Of a stretch of DNA of 64,000 bases, positions 1-13,211 are shown piece by piece. Position numbers and translations under genes: made by a program. The DNA is taken from NCBI GenBank assembly GCA_034509735.1, contig JACGWO010000004.1, positions 21,495,395-21,559,394 on the forward strand, in the 5' to 3' direction. The stretch comes from Sesamum alatum. Its lineage: Eukaryota > Streptophyta > Magnoliopsida > Lamiales > Pedaliaceae. The first letter of the stretch is position 1. The number at the start of each line of letters is the position of its first letter. The notes beneath the pieces are model-generated. The model did not search any database. It had not been told where the DNA came from and worked only from the letters and a program-made list of their open reading frames with translations.

Positions 1-49
1 GGGTCGTTAATCTGAGTTTGTTTATTCATTTTTGAAATCTGTGAAGCAG

Positions 50-792
50 GGCCGGCTCCGACAGAGACGAAGAACTTGCTGCCGATGATTGAGAAATCTG
101 GTCAGAGTTCGCCGCCGACTAGAGATGAAACCCGGAACAAATCCGATCTCAGGTAAAGACTGTTCGTCTTCTTCAGTTCATACATGCACGTGAAAAATCA
201 ACCGCATCTCTAACAAATTGGTGGTTATTTGCAGCAGCGGCACGAGACCCGAGGCGGAAACTGCGCAGATGACCATATTCTACGCCGGCCAAGTCATGGT
301 TTTCGATGACTTCCCGGCGGATAAGGCCAAGGAAATCATGACGTTAGCCAGCAAATCATCAAGCGCCGCCGTCGCTCCACTCCAGAGCCCGGCGGAATCC
401 ACCACTTTCGGAATACAGGAGCGTCCCCACCCCTCCGCTCAGCCGCCTCTTGATTCTGGTAAGTTATCCATATCACCATCATCACAAAATCCCACGAATT
501 GAGATTCATGTGAATAACACTTCTCTTCTTCCCCTGCAGATTTACCTATTGCCCGGAAAAATTCACTAGCCCGATTCCTGGAAAAGAGAAAGGATAGGTA
601 GGATTTCTTCCATAAATTAGCTTCGAGTTCGTAAATGATTCCCGTGGCCTGAAATTCATCTTGGTAATTCTTGTTTTGTTGCACAACAGGATCACAGCCA
701 ACGCGCCCTACCCAGCAAGCAAACCGCCGGCGAAGACGGAGGCGTGGCTGGGATTGGGTCCTCAGCTTCCTCTCCGGATTCAGCGCCACTAG
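50..792 (+). CDS. JAZ: JAZ/TIFY jasmonate-signalling repressor, 3' part (5' exons lie outside the window)
   Basis: JAZ proteins are nuclear repressors that bind MYC-type factors and are degraded through the COI1 receptor when jasmonate rises. Deduced exons are 50-152, 235-458, 540-597 and 690-792; all three introns between them have GT-AG ends and phases agree. The third coding stretch visible starts the TIFY (ZIM) domain with MTIFYAGQVMVFDDFPADKA at about 269-330, the surface used for NINJA binding and dimerisation. The Jas motif is split across the last two introns: DLPIARKNSLARFLEKRKD, then R-ITANAPY, so both the COI1 degron (LPIAR-K) and the MYC-binding helix are intact. The C-terminus ends LGLGPQLPLRIQRH and a TAG at 790-792. 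Domain order and Jas sequence suit the JAZ1/JAZ2-like group. An acceptor (gaagcag) at 49 makes 50 the likely exon start; the true N-terminus is not here. Confidence 0.93.
598..689 (+). other. Jas intron, splitting the Jas motif
   Basis: This 92-bp intron interrupts the Jas motif directly after KRKD plus two bases of an arginine codon. If it is retained, the reading frame continues through AGG and meets TAG at once, giving a protein that keeps the TIFY domain and LPIAR degron core but lacks the last Jas residues. An intron in this position is known in many JAZ genes and its retention is a known source of jasmonate-resistant isoforms. Retention here is not shown, only possible. Confidence 0.75.
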
Positions 793-2026
793 TCATCAAT
801 CATCATAACTAGTGTTAGAACTTAGTGGATCAGTATATATATGTTTTTGTTAGCCTTCATTAATTATTATATGAATAGGAAAATTTAGTATCTTGATTAT
901 TGAATATATGATTAGAAGGCATATTATTAGTTCAGATCTAACATATTTATCGATCTGATTAATTTCAGAGACAATATATATATAATTTTATTTTTTCCAA
1001 ATCTCTTTGTTGGGGTGATATATTCATATCATATATATTATGTTATTTTAGGTAATATGTTGATCGATCCATATGTATTTTTTTTAGGTTTTTCTTTCTT
1101 TTGATTCACATGCTCAACATTGCAATATATTAAAAGGGAGCAACAACAATGAATTTTTTTTAATGATTATTTCGTAGGTTAATATTTTTATAAAAAAAAA
1201 TAGTGCTTTTTTAATAATATAACATTAAAGATAGGCCAAATCAAAGCTCCTGAATTTAAATTGACGTATGAAGATATTAATATTAAATTATTTTTATTTT
1301 TAATAATTTAAGTTTTTAATTGAGACGATTGTTTAATAAAGAAAGTTTAATTTTAGTTTTTATAAAAGTTTTTTTTTTCTTTTCAAAAGGTAATCGCCGT
1401 AAAAATTGAGAATATTTCAAAGTAAAATTAAAAAAAAAAAGTTAAAGCAGGTGAGTAGGGGAAGTAAATGATCACTCAGTGACAATTACCAACATGCGCA
1501 GAGGAGAGGTTTTTTACGTTTTTTAAATTTTTTTGAACAAAAATGCGCAGATGAGAGGTTTTTTACGTTTTTTACACGGATGAATAATAACGTAATTTGG
1601 CTTGACTGATTTTTTTATAATTTTAAAAAGAAAAATTAAGAGCAAAATGGACCATTTTAGACCCTTGATTAAAATTACAAACCTCGAGAAGTATTTGTAA
1701 TTTTTAAAACAACGAAAAGTTATTTATAATTATTCCGAAATTCAAAAGAAACCATTGTAATTCATCCAAAATTATATTTCGATAGGATTGTGTTGGCATG
1801 TTCACACTTTGAATAGTTGTTTTTTTGCCTAAACCGAATACAAGAAAAGTAATTCTACAATCACATTTAAAGAGGACTATTATGCAGATTCTTTCTCTCT
1901 TAATTTATTTTACGATAAATAACATTGACATGTTTTGAGATTATTTATAATTATACAATTATTCAATATATGTCATTTGTGAAATTTCAAGTACATTTTC
2001 TTAGGGGTGTCGATCGTAAATTACTA
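793..2026. other. AT-rich spacer downstream of JAZ with a MITE remnant
   Basis: No gene was recognised. The first few hundred bases probably hold the JAZ 3' UTR, but no clear poly(A) signal could be fixed. At about 1494-1580 a segment beginning atgcgcag-(a/g)gagaggttttttacg occurs twice in tandem, roughly 53 bp apart. From about 1640 to 1772 the text matches the right half of the MITE family seen at 3772-4171 and 56262-56685, including the ending gtaattcatcc, so this looks like a truncated member. Confidence 0.5.
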
Positions 2027-2371
2027 GGATAAATTGTGTTTTGTCATTTGAATTATGCTTGTTTCTATATTTTGTCTTTTAAACATTATTTTGTGTCAAC
2101 TTATCATCTCAACTTTATAAAATTTGCACTTTGGCATATATTACTATTTTTTGGTCGATTTTTTTACTGGAAAAACATCACTTGCACTACACATGTGATA
2201 TTTAAGATTAATGTATGGGTAAAATATTGCATGTGTAGTGCATGTGATATTTGGTCATATATGGCAACGTACAAATATCGCAAAATTGAGGTCGTAAGTT
2301 GACACAAAAAAATATTTAGATGTCAGAGTGTCAATCCACGCATAATTCAGATGTCAAAATATAATTTACCC
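2027..2371. mobile_element. MITE, Mutator-like (9-bp TSD), 345 bp
   Basis: The ends form an imperfect terminal inverted repeat: ggataaattgtgttttgtca on the left against gggtaaattatattttgaca read from the right end. The element is flanked by a perfect 9-bp direct repeat AAATTACTA (2018-2026 and 2372-2380), the duplication length typical of Mutator-type transposases. Inside, two arms around 2180-2205 and 2230-2255 (gcactacacatg and its complement) form a second inverted repeat. It has no coding capacity. Confidence 0.8.
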
Positions 2372-3771
2372 AAATTACTATTACAACTTTTGTGGGTGTA
2401 CTTCAAAAAAGAAATAATAAAGTATTTGTTCAATTGGACCTAACTTTAGGAGATGTTGATGCAATTTATCGTTTATTTTGTTGAAAAAGTAAAATTGATA
2501 GGGATATATCAGTAATAACAGCGGAAAAAAAAATCCTCCCCCCCCTAAAAGAAAGAAAATAAAAGCAAATTATTCTTACAGGACAAGAATTCGTGTGTAC
2601 GCACTCGAACTGACTGACCCACAGACATGGAACCATGATTTATCATCTTGTATTTGAAAGCTCGAGATCACATCCATGGACCAGTACAAGATGAATATTT
2701 AGCCTTTTAAATACTCCACGGCTATTTTGGGCCACATTAATTCATTCTTACTTTCAGTATATTATTTTTCACTTTCCTCTCCATATCTCACTCCAACTGA
2801 TTTGAACATCGAAAGATATTTATTATGGACCACTCGACAAACTTAATGAGATATATATATATATATATATATATATTCAAATTTCCCAATATTTCCAATC
2901 TAAACTACCATCAGAACGATCTTAACCTCCAATCCGGATTAAAAATAAAAATTAGACTCGTGAGTTTTCCTTTTTCCCTATTGGTTTGGGTTTTCTTTTG
3001 CTTGTTGAATAAGACAACTTCCATCATTTCACAATGCGAACAAAGCACGCGGTTTTGAAAATTAAAAAACGCGGAGACGACTTCTTTTGAAAAAGTAGGT
3101 GTGGAAAACAACACTAAAAAAGATAGGTGTAAAGGGCTTCACGAGTCATAAGTTGTCAATTTCACGTGGTTTCTAGTTTGATCTCCCAATCCGCGGATTC
3201 CATTTCATATGTGCAATACAAATAAAGATTACGTTATTAATTTTATTTTAAAAAAAGTTATATACTCATATATATGAAATGAAATAAAAAAATATAAATA
3301 TAAATTATAATAAAAAGTTCAATCCTCACAATTCAGGATAATCATCATTTTTCTGTATATTTTTTTCGCTTAAAACAAAGGTTACCCTGTAATATCTTAA
3401 CCTCCAAGATAGTACAAATAGGTAACCTTATGGCCACACATGTAACAACGTAACCATTATAATTACATTATAGATTTTAATTATCAACAGTCAATATACA
3501 TCAATTACTACTATTAAATATGTATAACTAACAAATAACTATTAGTAATGTAGAACAACTACTATTAAAGTAGAATAATACTCACACATTAGTGGGATTT
3601 AGGTCCATAATCTCTTAAAATCATAGAGTCTCAACTTCAGTAACTAAATCAGATTTTATTTGCGTCTAAGTGTGTTTAAATAAAAAATAAAAAAATTATG
3701 AGTTAAATTTCGAGAATTAAGCTTCTTTCCACCTTTGTGTGAGGGGGACTTATGTATTGAATTAAATTTAA
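2372..3771. other. AT-rich intergenic spacer
   Basis: No gene, RNA or complete transposon was recognised. It contains an (AT)n microsatellite at about 2852-2875 and a short C-run near 2537. Short open frames here have no recognisable domains and overlap each other on both strands. Confidence 0.5.
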
Positions 3772-4171
3772 GGTTAAATTATAGCTACCCTTGAGGTTTA
3801 GCATAATTACAAATATTTTCTCGTTGTTTGAAAAATTAAAATATTCCCTAAGGTTTGTAATTTTTAACCAAATATCTGAAATTGACCATTTTGTCCTTGA
3901 ATTTTTTATTAAAATTATAAAAAAAATCAGCCAAAACAAATTGCATTATTGCTCCTCTGTGTAAAAAACTTAAGAAACATTTTCATGTGCATTGTAGTCC
4001 AAAAAAATTTTAAGAATTAAATAAAAAATAATTCAGTGCATAAGGGTATTTTGGTCAGTTCACTCATAAAAATAGATGAAAATATATTATTTGTTAGATA
4101 ATTACAAAGCTCAGAGGGAGATGGTATTTATAATTATGTTAAATATTAAAGAAAGTAGTTGTAATTTATCC
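3772..4171. mobile_element. MITE, Mutator-like (9-bp TSD TAAATTTAA), 400 bp
   Basis: The left end ggttaaattatagctaccc and the complement of the right end ggataaattacaactactt form a degenerate terminal inverted repeat. A perfect 9-bp direct repeat TAAATTTAA flanks it (3763-3771 and 4172-4180). Internal phrases such as cataattacaaatatt, tcgttgtttgaaaaatta and aaggtttgtaatttttaacc recur at 56262-56685, making this a dispersed family within the window. Confidence 0.82.
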
Positions 4172-4430
4172 TAAATTTAATGGTAAGCACCGTGTAGTAC
4201 GCATGTAGTACAACAATGATTCACACGCAACTATAACAAGCGGACAAGTCATATTTGATGCGTGTGCTAAGTAGGAGCATGAATTTATTTAACACTTGAT
4301 TTAAATAATTAGGGGTGTTATTAAATATAAATGAGAAAAATAAAATTACTTTATGTTAGCCAATAAAATTTACGCTCAAAAGCATTAACTTCCCAAGTTA
4401 CCCCTTTAACATTCCTTAGAATAATTGATA
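4172..4430. other. Short AT-rich spacer up to the Helitron insertion point
   Basis: Nothing recognisable. It ends in ...attgata, and the final A at 4430 is the host base expected on one side of an A|T Helitron target. Confidence 0.5.
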
Positions 4431-4457
4431 CTAGTGTGCTACCCGTGCTATGCACGG
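4431..4457 (-). other. Helitron 3' terminus: hairpin and CTAG
   Basis: On the minus strand a 6-bp perfect stem CCGTGC/GCACGG with a 3-nt loop (4457-4443) precedes CTAG, the last four bases of the element (4434-4431), which abut a T. This is the transposition termination signal of plant Helitrons. The same stem is found at 62217-62231 in a second element on the opposite strand. Confidence 0.88.
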
Positions 4458-4854
4458 ATTAATTTAATTTAAAAGTATTATTATTAATAAAACCTAAAGC
4501 AAAATATATTTACATGAAATAATTAAATAAAATATTATTAAATAATCAAGCATAAGTACAATAGTAAATTAATATAATTATGTTTAAAATATGTTACATA
4601 AAATCAAAAAGCAATCCAAATTATAAATTGACTATTGACCATGAAATCACCTTCTTCAAATTCAAACCTGCAAATATCAAAAAATAAACAACCAAACAAG
4701 AAGAGTGAATAAGACGGTTTATGAAATATATCATCAAAATTTTTATTATGGGGAATTTAGAAAACAAATAACAAATATAAGCTTGGAAAAATTTCTTTGA
4801 TAAATAAACTTTGCACTTTTCATTAAATGAAACATAATCATAAATACTTACGAT

Positions 4855-6819
4855 TTATTTATGCAGAACATTCAATCTCTTTGGAAGATGAGAACACTCT
4901 TCACACCAATCAACTGGTAAAATAAAATTCACCGGACAGCGAACATTTGGCCTTGGAGAAATTGGTGGTACAGGCACAATAAATGTATAGGCGCGGCTTA
5001 TAAATGAGTTGATGTGGTCTTGCATCATCTTTCTACCATTTTCCTAGTAACATAATATGTCATGCCAAAACTATTAGTATATATGAAATATTGTGTGAGT
5101 CTCAAAATAGGATTGTTATTTACCTTTTCTTCCAAAATTTTAAAATAAGCAGCTTGATTCCGAAATATATATTCGGCTTGCTTGTTAAATAATTTCAAAT
5201 CGATACTACCGCTGCTATCTTTCACTCTAAGATGAACTCGAAACCTGTAATTATAAAATAATTTATTTAACATCAAATAAATAATAAAATGATATAACTA
5301 AATAATATGAAAAATAGTACATGATAGTTGCATCAACAACGTCATAACATTTAACACAAATTGACTGCCCACGATAAGGTTTGCAACTATCTTCACATTG
5401 ATTGCATGTTGCGTACCATATATTATCAACATCAATTTTCTCAACACGACCAATGATGTGAAAAAATTTTACCTGTGCATTTAAATTCCATAATCATATT
5501 AAACTATAATATTTTCTAATATTTAGTAGGTAATGACAAAATTAAAATTCTTACACCATCCTGAGGTCCATAATCACATATCCAAATTCTTTTAGTACGT
5601 GAGATTTTTAATGACCTGGAGATTGTAAATCTACTTGATCGAATTAAAGAAACCAATTTTTATGGGCCACGATCTTCATTAAACCTTCAAAAATTGAAGT
5701 GCAAATTGTAAAAAATGATAAGAATTTTCAACATGAAACATTTTAACGTGTAGTTTCCCTTACCAAGTCTTCAGACGATCTGTAAACTTTGTTTTGTAGT
5801 TGATATACAATTTGCTAAACTTATGTGTATATATAGATGGACCTGCAAATAATAAAACTAACATTAGAAAAAGAATAATTACATTTTGTATTTGGTTTAA
5901 ATAAATATATTTACCTTCAAAATTTTTAACCACAACGCCACATGCCAACAAAATATTATTGTGATCAATCATCTTTGACAATCTTTCCCCTTCATCAATG
6001 GCAAAATTACCACACTAAACCATACGAACAACTGTCATACTGGTATATGTAAAAATAAATAATTAGTTCCAATCATATTTATCATATTTTAATAATAATT
6101 GAAAAAACAAAGTAGAAAATACTTACGTGGTATCGAGGATCAAGATTTCACGAATAAATGAACCATTTGGAGCTTGCCGACAATGCGCAACACAAACAAC
6201 CAATCCAAAAATATCTATAGAAAAGTATAAATTACTTTATATATATATATAAGAAGCACATATATACAATTAATTAAAATATAAATTTACTTACCAATAA
6301 GCTGGTTATCCAAATCCATGTGGCTTTCTATGTCTTTCAATCTAACAATGTGATAAAAATGGTGTAAAAACTCATCCTGACTATCTGTAATATCTTCAAT
6401 CTTCACACCATGGCCTAATAGCAACTGATAGTGGTGGGATAGTATTCTATATTTTTTATCAGCTACTATCACTTGTACACCTTGAATATTATATATGTTT
6501 CCTTCAGCAAGGCATGAAATGATATAAGCAACATTACAACCATAAACCACACCTTGCATGAAGAAACCCTGCCAAATTTGACAAAAAGATATGCAATTTT
6601 GTCAAAACTTTCTAAATCTATAAAAATAAAACATAAATCTACAAAGAGAATACAATCAGATATATCCTTACTTTACAATCAACAAATACCATCTTCAATG
6701 TTCTTATCTTATGCTCGTGTGTGTGTACATCTACCAGTCTGATCAAGCGAACCTTGATGTTAAATTTGCCACCATGTGGCCTCAATAACTCCAAAGGTGT
6801 ATATATTACATCTGCATCT
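4855..6819 (-). CDS. Helitron-borne RPA70-like single-strand DNA-binding protein (multi-exon, boundaries approximate)
   Basis: Replication protein A large-subunit-like genes are known companions of Rep-helicase in plant Helitrons and presumably protect the displaced single strand. Minus-strand exons read in order: about 6819-6674, an OB-fold start with GKFNIKVRLIRLVDV; about 6570-6296, with NIYNIQGVQVIVADKKYR and a donor at LIG|gtaagt; about 6216-6125, with HCRQAPNGSFIREILILD; about 6000-5920, with LLACGVVVKNFEG; then about 5470-5320, with WYATCNQC and about 13 residues later CVKC, the CX2C-CX2C zinc ribbon of the RPA70 C-terminal OB fold. About 5276-5025 holds FRVHLRVKDSSGSIDLKLFN. The last stretch ends DWCEECSHLPKRL with TAA at 4857-4855. 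The join near 5025 and the exons at 5500-5850 are uncertain, and the first exon and start codon were not found. It may be intact or lightly damaged. Confidence 0.68.
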
Positions 6820-9800
6820 CCTGCATTTATCAATAATATTTATTTTAACCTTTTAATGTATATAATCTTTTGAAACACACGAATACAGTGCAATTTAGAA
6901 AAAAAAAAAACACACATAAATAAAAGAAAAATGTGAACTATGTATAAATTTTGTATAGACCAATATTAAAATGAATCTTATGATAAGATACATAGTTATG
7001 CTAAAAAGATAATTGTAAAGACAAATATAAAATAAAAATAATTTTATTCATGAATTGCAGCAAGTACCTCAGGATACACGATATTTTTTGTGCAATTTCG
7101 AGGTATTCCAGGTTTATTACAAATGAGCATCTTTAAACCTAATGGATTTGTTACACGTGACAATGCAACATATAACTGACTATGTGTGAATACTGGCTCT
7201 GGCAAATACAATCCTACTCTATCTAGTGTTTGTCCTTGACTCTTATTAATAGTCATTGCAAATGCCAACTTTAAAGAAAATTGTCTTCTCTTCATTGGAA
7301 CAAATGTTTGAACTGGGTAGTGGTAAGAACAATTCGTGGAATTAGGACTTCTTCACCCATATGAGATCCGGTGATGACACGTGCCTCAAGCACCTTTTCA
7401 CCCATTTTCGAGATAATGAGCCGAGTTCCATTGCACAAACCCAAAGACTGGTTAAGATTCCTCATACGCATAATAGGCGCCCCTTTCTTTAGCTCCAAGC
7501 AATGATTAGGAATTCCAGAAACCTTTATAGAGTTCAACAATTCTGGCGGATTCATATTTTGCTCATGATCACTTGTTTCCGCAGGACATAAAGTGTCCGC
7601 ACTACAAAATTGATGAATTTCACCAGGTAGCATAGACAACATTATGGAATTGATTTCATCAACATCACTATTTCTTGGGGCTAAAATAGCTCTTTCTTTC
7701 AGATAAGTACAATTGTTGTATTTATCATTCAACCCCGGATATGTTTCATTTATCAGCTGCATCAAGCAATTATCACCATTTTCTATTAAAAACTCTTCGG
7801 GGATTTCAATCCATCCAGATTCTCCACCATCACTAAAGGATAAACATCTTGCTTTTCCTTGTCCAATCAAATTAATCCATTCAGCAAAACTTCGTAACTG
7901 ATCATGTGAGTGTGGTGAATCTTCCTGTGGCATAAGCCGCATGTTTATCTTTAGATGCATCACTTTACATTGATTCCAAAGTTCTGACTTGTGTAATGAG
8001 GCTGCAACAATAGACTCACGCCTACCTTTAGTTACAACAGGCAATATCTGTTTAAAATCTCCCCCTAATATGCACAATTTTCCATAAAAAGGCTTGTTAG
8101 GAGAAAAATGCTCTGTTCCCTTTAATAAATCTTTTAGAGTCTTATTCACCGCCTCAAAACCATGTCGATACATCATTGGCGCCTCATCCCAAATTACCAA
8201 TGAAGCCTCTTGAATTAATTGAGCTAAATCGGAGTTTATGTTGATAGGACAATGTGATGATTCGTCCAAATCAAATGGAATTTTGAAACGCGAATGCGCT
8301 GTCCTTGCTCCTGGTAACAACAATGCTGCAATCCCAGATGATGCAACTGATAAGACAATTTTTTTCTGAGACCTGAATTTCGAGATTATTGTCTTCCACA
8401 AATAAGTCTTCCCAGTTCCCCCACTACCATTTACAAAAAAAAGGCCACCACATCCGCTCTCGTATGCTTCAATTGTAGTGTTATAAACTCTCAACTGATC
8501 ATCATTCAAACCATTGAAGTATGATTGAAATAATTGTTCTTCTACAATGCTATCATATTGAAGCTCTTCTCGTATAAGTATATTTGTTATGTGGCCAAAA
8601 GATCTGAAAGATGGTAGCGGCATAGGAGGAAAGTCTGCAAGTGACTTTCCATTTCTGTTAAGTATACATTCAATTTCTTGAAGTGCCCAATCCTTCAAGT
8701 CCGAGTCAGTTAAATGTATGTTAGTATCTGTCAAATCGCGTCTGACTCTATGTTGCAAATCATCCACCATAGCCCTCCAATGTCGTTCCCATAAATTAAC
8801 AGGATCTGTTATCTCTGAAAACATAAGCATGGTAGAAAACATATTTCGAAGTTTAACCGATGATGCCCAAGTTGATGCTTCAGACAGTGCTTCATGCCAT
8901 TCATTATCCTCATCTAACAAACCACGGGCTGCACAGGCTTGCTTAAATGTAGGATATATAATCCCATTAAAAGTTCTTAAATCCTCAAAACATTGAGCTC
9001 CACGAACTTTATAGAGTAACATGCGCAAGTAGTATTTTTCTCCAGAACCTGGATGTGCATAAGGCAACCGGCCAATCCATTTACCATGTTTTCTCATGAC
9101 CCAGTCCTTTGTAGTCCGCTTCCAAACCCAAGCAGTAGGAAATTCTACATAAAGTAATGATCTTGCTTCAGTATACTTTTTGTTTGCTTCAAACCATTTG
9201 GTTAACATTGTATCATGAATACGTTCACGATTGACAATGTTATACAAATGATCTTCTTCACGGAACACCACAAACTGATGATTTGGCAAATGGTAGCGTT
9301 CAACAGCTGGACTATGTCTTTGTAGCTCAAATTCATATATTCTCCAACACGATTCAATAGCTGATACATAACGACAATCCAAATATTGTTTAATTTCATC
9401 AACTTGTTTGTATCTCTGCTCATTATTCTGACGGTTTTCAATATTATTTTCAATGATAATTATAGCACGATCAGTTCCCTTACACATGTATTTATACATG
9501 TACTTCATCAATTTTGGAGATGCACATTTCTCAACATTTATGTGAGCATCAAACAACACAAGGAGGTCGCGATTATATGGAACAATCCATCTGTTGTCTA
9601 TTTCCACCCTATTAATCATCACAGTATTTCTGGGATCACATCGACGCCTATATGCCACAAATCCATCTTCATCAATGGTAGTATGATCACAAAATTTGTT
9701 TGGATAGTGTTTAGAACACTTTCCATCTACCATGCATGAAGCATTTGGATTATATGGCCCACATGGTCCATTAATCATACATCTGACAATAGTTTCATAT

Positions 9801-12030
9801 GCTAAAGGGTCGGCATCCTTGTCTGGAATTTCAGCTCATATAAACTCATCAATATCTTCAGGAGTGATAGGCTTATCTTGGTCAGATAAAGTCAAAGTTA
9901 TGTGTGAATGAGGTGGTCCTCGTTTCTGAAATTCTACCACAAGAATATCTGTTTGCATTGAAAATTTTAAAATATCAATACATTTAATAAGTTAATATAT
10001 CAAATAAAAAGATGCCATATATATATATATATGATATACCTGCTAATACATTTCCAAAAAACTTTTTTTCCTTGAAGTGTTCCATCAACTGCTTAAGTTT
10101 GATTCTGAATATTCTTGCTACGATGTCTGGTCTATCTTCTGTACGCTAATCAGGTAGCTTTAGCAGTTCTCGAGAAATTTCCGGCCAATTAGGATTACAT
10201 GTAAATGTAATAAAAAAGTCAGGAGGTCCAATTGCTCTACATATAGCTATAGAATCTTGATAATGTTGCATCATATTACGCGGACCTCCTGTAAATGATG
10301 ATGGCAATACGATCCTTCTTCCAATTGCACCAGCATCTATGTCCCCTGTGATGACAGCATATTCTAGACCTTGATATAAATCTCCACGCATTTCAGCTTG
10401 ATGTGTTTTTACGTAATTTAACCTTTGTTGTTCAATTGCTGCATAGCAATCAACAGCTAGTTGGTTAAACAAACGCCCCCCTTATAAAAGTGTCGTCCCT
10501 TCTGATTCTCTATGTTGGAATCGAAAAGCCCAAAACTCTCATAGAGACCTTTCCATTTCTTGATTGCTCTGAGATTGTGTTGTAAGGTATACCAATTCTC
10601 CACCCATTGGTTCCATATGGAGAGAGTAATGGATATTGAAGTGGTGTATACGACGGATGCGTCTCACTAATTCGTTTCAAGTATCCGTCATTTTTGCAGA
10701 CAATAATGTCACTACATCCAACAACATTAGTATCATCTCCAACAATTAACGCAGCAATCTCATTAGTGGTTGGTTGAATGTATTGCCTATTGCTCCTTGA
10801 GTGCAAGATACGTACATACAAATTCAAACCACTATCGTGCTGCAATGCATCTCTTGCATTACGAAATACTTGAACATAAGGATTCACGTTATCCAACATA
10901 ACTTTCAAACCCTCAACAATAGCAGTGAGGTTTACCGAGTTACCATCTCGTAAGATTCTTAACCGGTTGCGAACTTCATTTTCTGCGTAGCTAATATACA
11001 ACTGAACAAAGTTGTTCATAAGTCCAGGTGGCGGAAGTAAAGATCCAATCCGATGATAATTTTCACAAGATATCTTAAAGCATGGTGGTCCTCTACCATC
11101 TTGAACCGAGGTATCAACCTTTCCACCCATTGATGTGAAACAAAACATAGAATTGAAGGATCTTATATTGTCTTTAAACAAACGATCCTTCAATAATCCA
11201 TCAAGATACTCAGGAGAGTGTGGCAACAACGGTAAAACTACTTTGCCACTTTGACAACATAGCCCAAACTTAGGATTAATATTTGAGCTATGTTTAAGTT
11301 TCTCTTCTAACCACATAATAGCACCACAAAATCGGCAAACGGTATTTCTCTCACCAAATGTTGATCTTATAGATACCCGACCAGTTGCAGCTCGTGGTAT
11401 TATTGGTTGATCTGTTATTTTTCACTATCATATATTAATAATAAATAGGATGATAAAATATATTTTATTATATCTCAATTAGAGATATATTAAAATCACT
11501 TTCAAGTATATATAGATTGTTTATGTTAAAATTTGTAGAAGTTAGAACTTCTATAAAAGACTTTTTTTTTTAAATATTATTTTTCATTCTTCCAAACTAT
11601 CTAGTTTAGGAGTTATGAGAATACATATAGGTTGACGATAGACTAAACTATTCATAATCGTTGGTTCACTACTATAATTAAATTGAATATACAGGAAAAA
11701 TATTCTTGTTGTATTGTATCTCCAATAAGGCAAATAAATGTCTTTTATCATTTATATATTTTTCTTTTATTAGTGCAAATATAAGAAGCCAAAGAATTGG
11801 GTCGACATATTGTTGCGTCGAAACATTATGAATTCATGTGTGTTCTGCTATTCTATCATACTTACTAAACATTATTTTTATACCGCAATAATATTCCTAT
11901 CTTTGAAGAGGTTAATTTAAGTAAGGAAGCAATTTATATACTTTATATAATTATATTTAAAATATATAGTTACATATTAGTTTCTAATTAAACCAAAAGA
12001 AAAAAGAAATAATAATAATAAATTATCAAA

Positions 12031-12857
12031 TCATGATATTTATTAAACGTGTCAATATTACAGATAATATCTAAATAATTAACATGCAATAATCATGTAA
12101 CACACGACTTAATAAAAGAATAAAATAAAAAAAATTGAATTTATTATTACCTTGCACCAAGATTGCATGTGAAGAAGTCAGATTATCATCACGTGCATTG
12201 TTATTTTCCATAGGGATGTTGCTTGGTACTAATTCTTCATCATCTGAATCAATAATATCTTGCCTATGTTCTTCTACATATGTTACAGTAAGTACATATG
12301 TCAAGTCTTCCGCTATTGTCTATTAAGCAGTAGAGATTGAATGAAATAAGTTATATGCAACAGAAGTTCATATACCTTGTAAAATGGTTGAATCTGGTAC
12401 TTGGCCCAGATTCACATCATGAATCCCACTTGTAGTTCCATGCTCATGATATTTATTAAACGTGTCAATATTACAGATAATATCTAAATAATTAACATGC
12501 AATAATCATGTAACACACGACTTAATAAAAGAATAAGATAAAAAAAAATTGAATTTATTATTACCTTGCACCAAGATAGCATGTGAAGAAGTCAGATTAT
12601 CATCACGTGCATTGTTATTTTCCATAGGGATGTTGCTTGGTACTAATTCTTCATCATCTGAATCAATAATATCTTGCCTATGTTCTTCTACATATGTTAC
12701 AGTAAGTACATATGTCAAGTCTTCCGCTATTGTCTATTAAGCAGTAGAGATTGAATGAAATAAGTTATATGCAACAGAAGTTCATATACCTTGTAAAATG
12801 GTTGAATCTGGTACTTGGCCCAGATTCACATCATGAATTCCACTTGTAGTTCCATGC
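12031..12857. repeat. 413/414-bp tandem duplication carrying a Rep exon
   Basis: Unit one (12031-12443) and unit two (12444-12857) are nearly identical: by eye only about four differences, one of them an extra A in an A-run. Each contains the same minus-strand exon encoding TYVLTVTYVEEHRQDIIDSD and a serine/aspartate-rich tail, with a gtaata donor, plus part of the neighbouring exon. The junction falls inside that neighbouring exon at catgagcatgg, so the duplication cut through coding sequence. The high identity points to a recent event, by slippage or unequal exchange. Confidence 0.88.
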
Positions 12858-13211
12858 TCATGGATTGATCGAACTGGTCCAGCTTGAGGATTGTAGTTTA
12901 TCGGGGTAATATGAAATCTCCCTACAATTTTTTTTTTTTTTTTGTAACCATCTAAACTTGGTAAGATATTCTTATAATGACAATATAACTATGATGTTTT
13001 TTAATTATGAACATTTTGAATGTTTATTTTTTTATACAGAACTTATCATGTACAACGGCATGTGAGTCTCTTCCTGTGTCATTGTGAATTTCTTGTACCA
13101 TATTTCTAAACGCCCCCAAATTATACTCTACATAACCAATAAATAAAACAAATATGAACAAATGTATAGATTATTATTGATGAAAATACGGTAAAAGCTA
13201 TTTATTTATAC

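Noticed and set aside
218..502. A 94-codon frame starting MVVICSSG as the JAZ start
   Set aside because: The first codons lie in an intron ending at 234, and the frame runs past the donor at 459. The spliced frame enters from the upstream exon instead.
439..789. 116-codon minus-strand frame opposite the JAZ exons
   Set aside because: It is antisense to well-supported JAZ coding exons and shows no recognisable protein.
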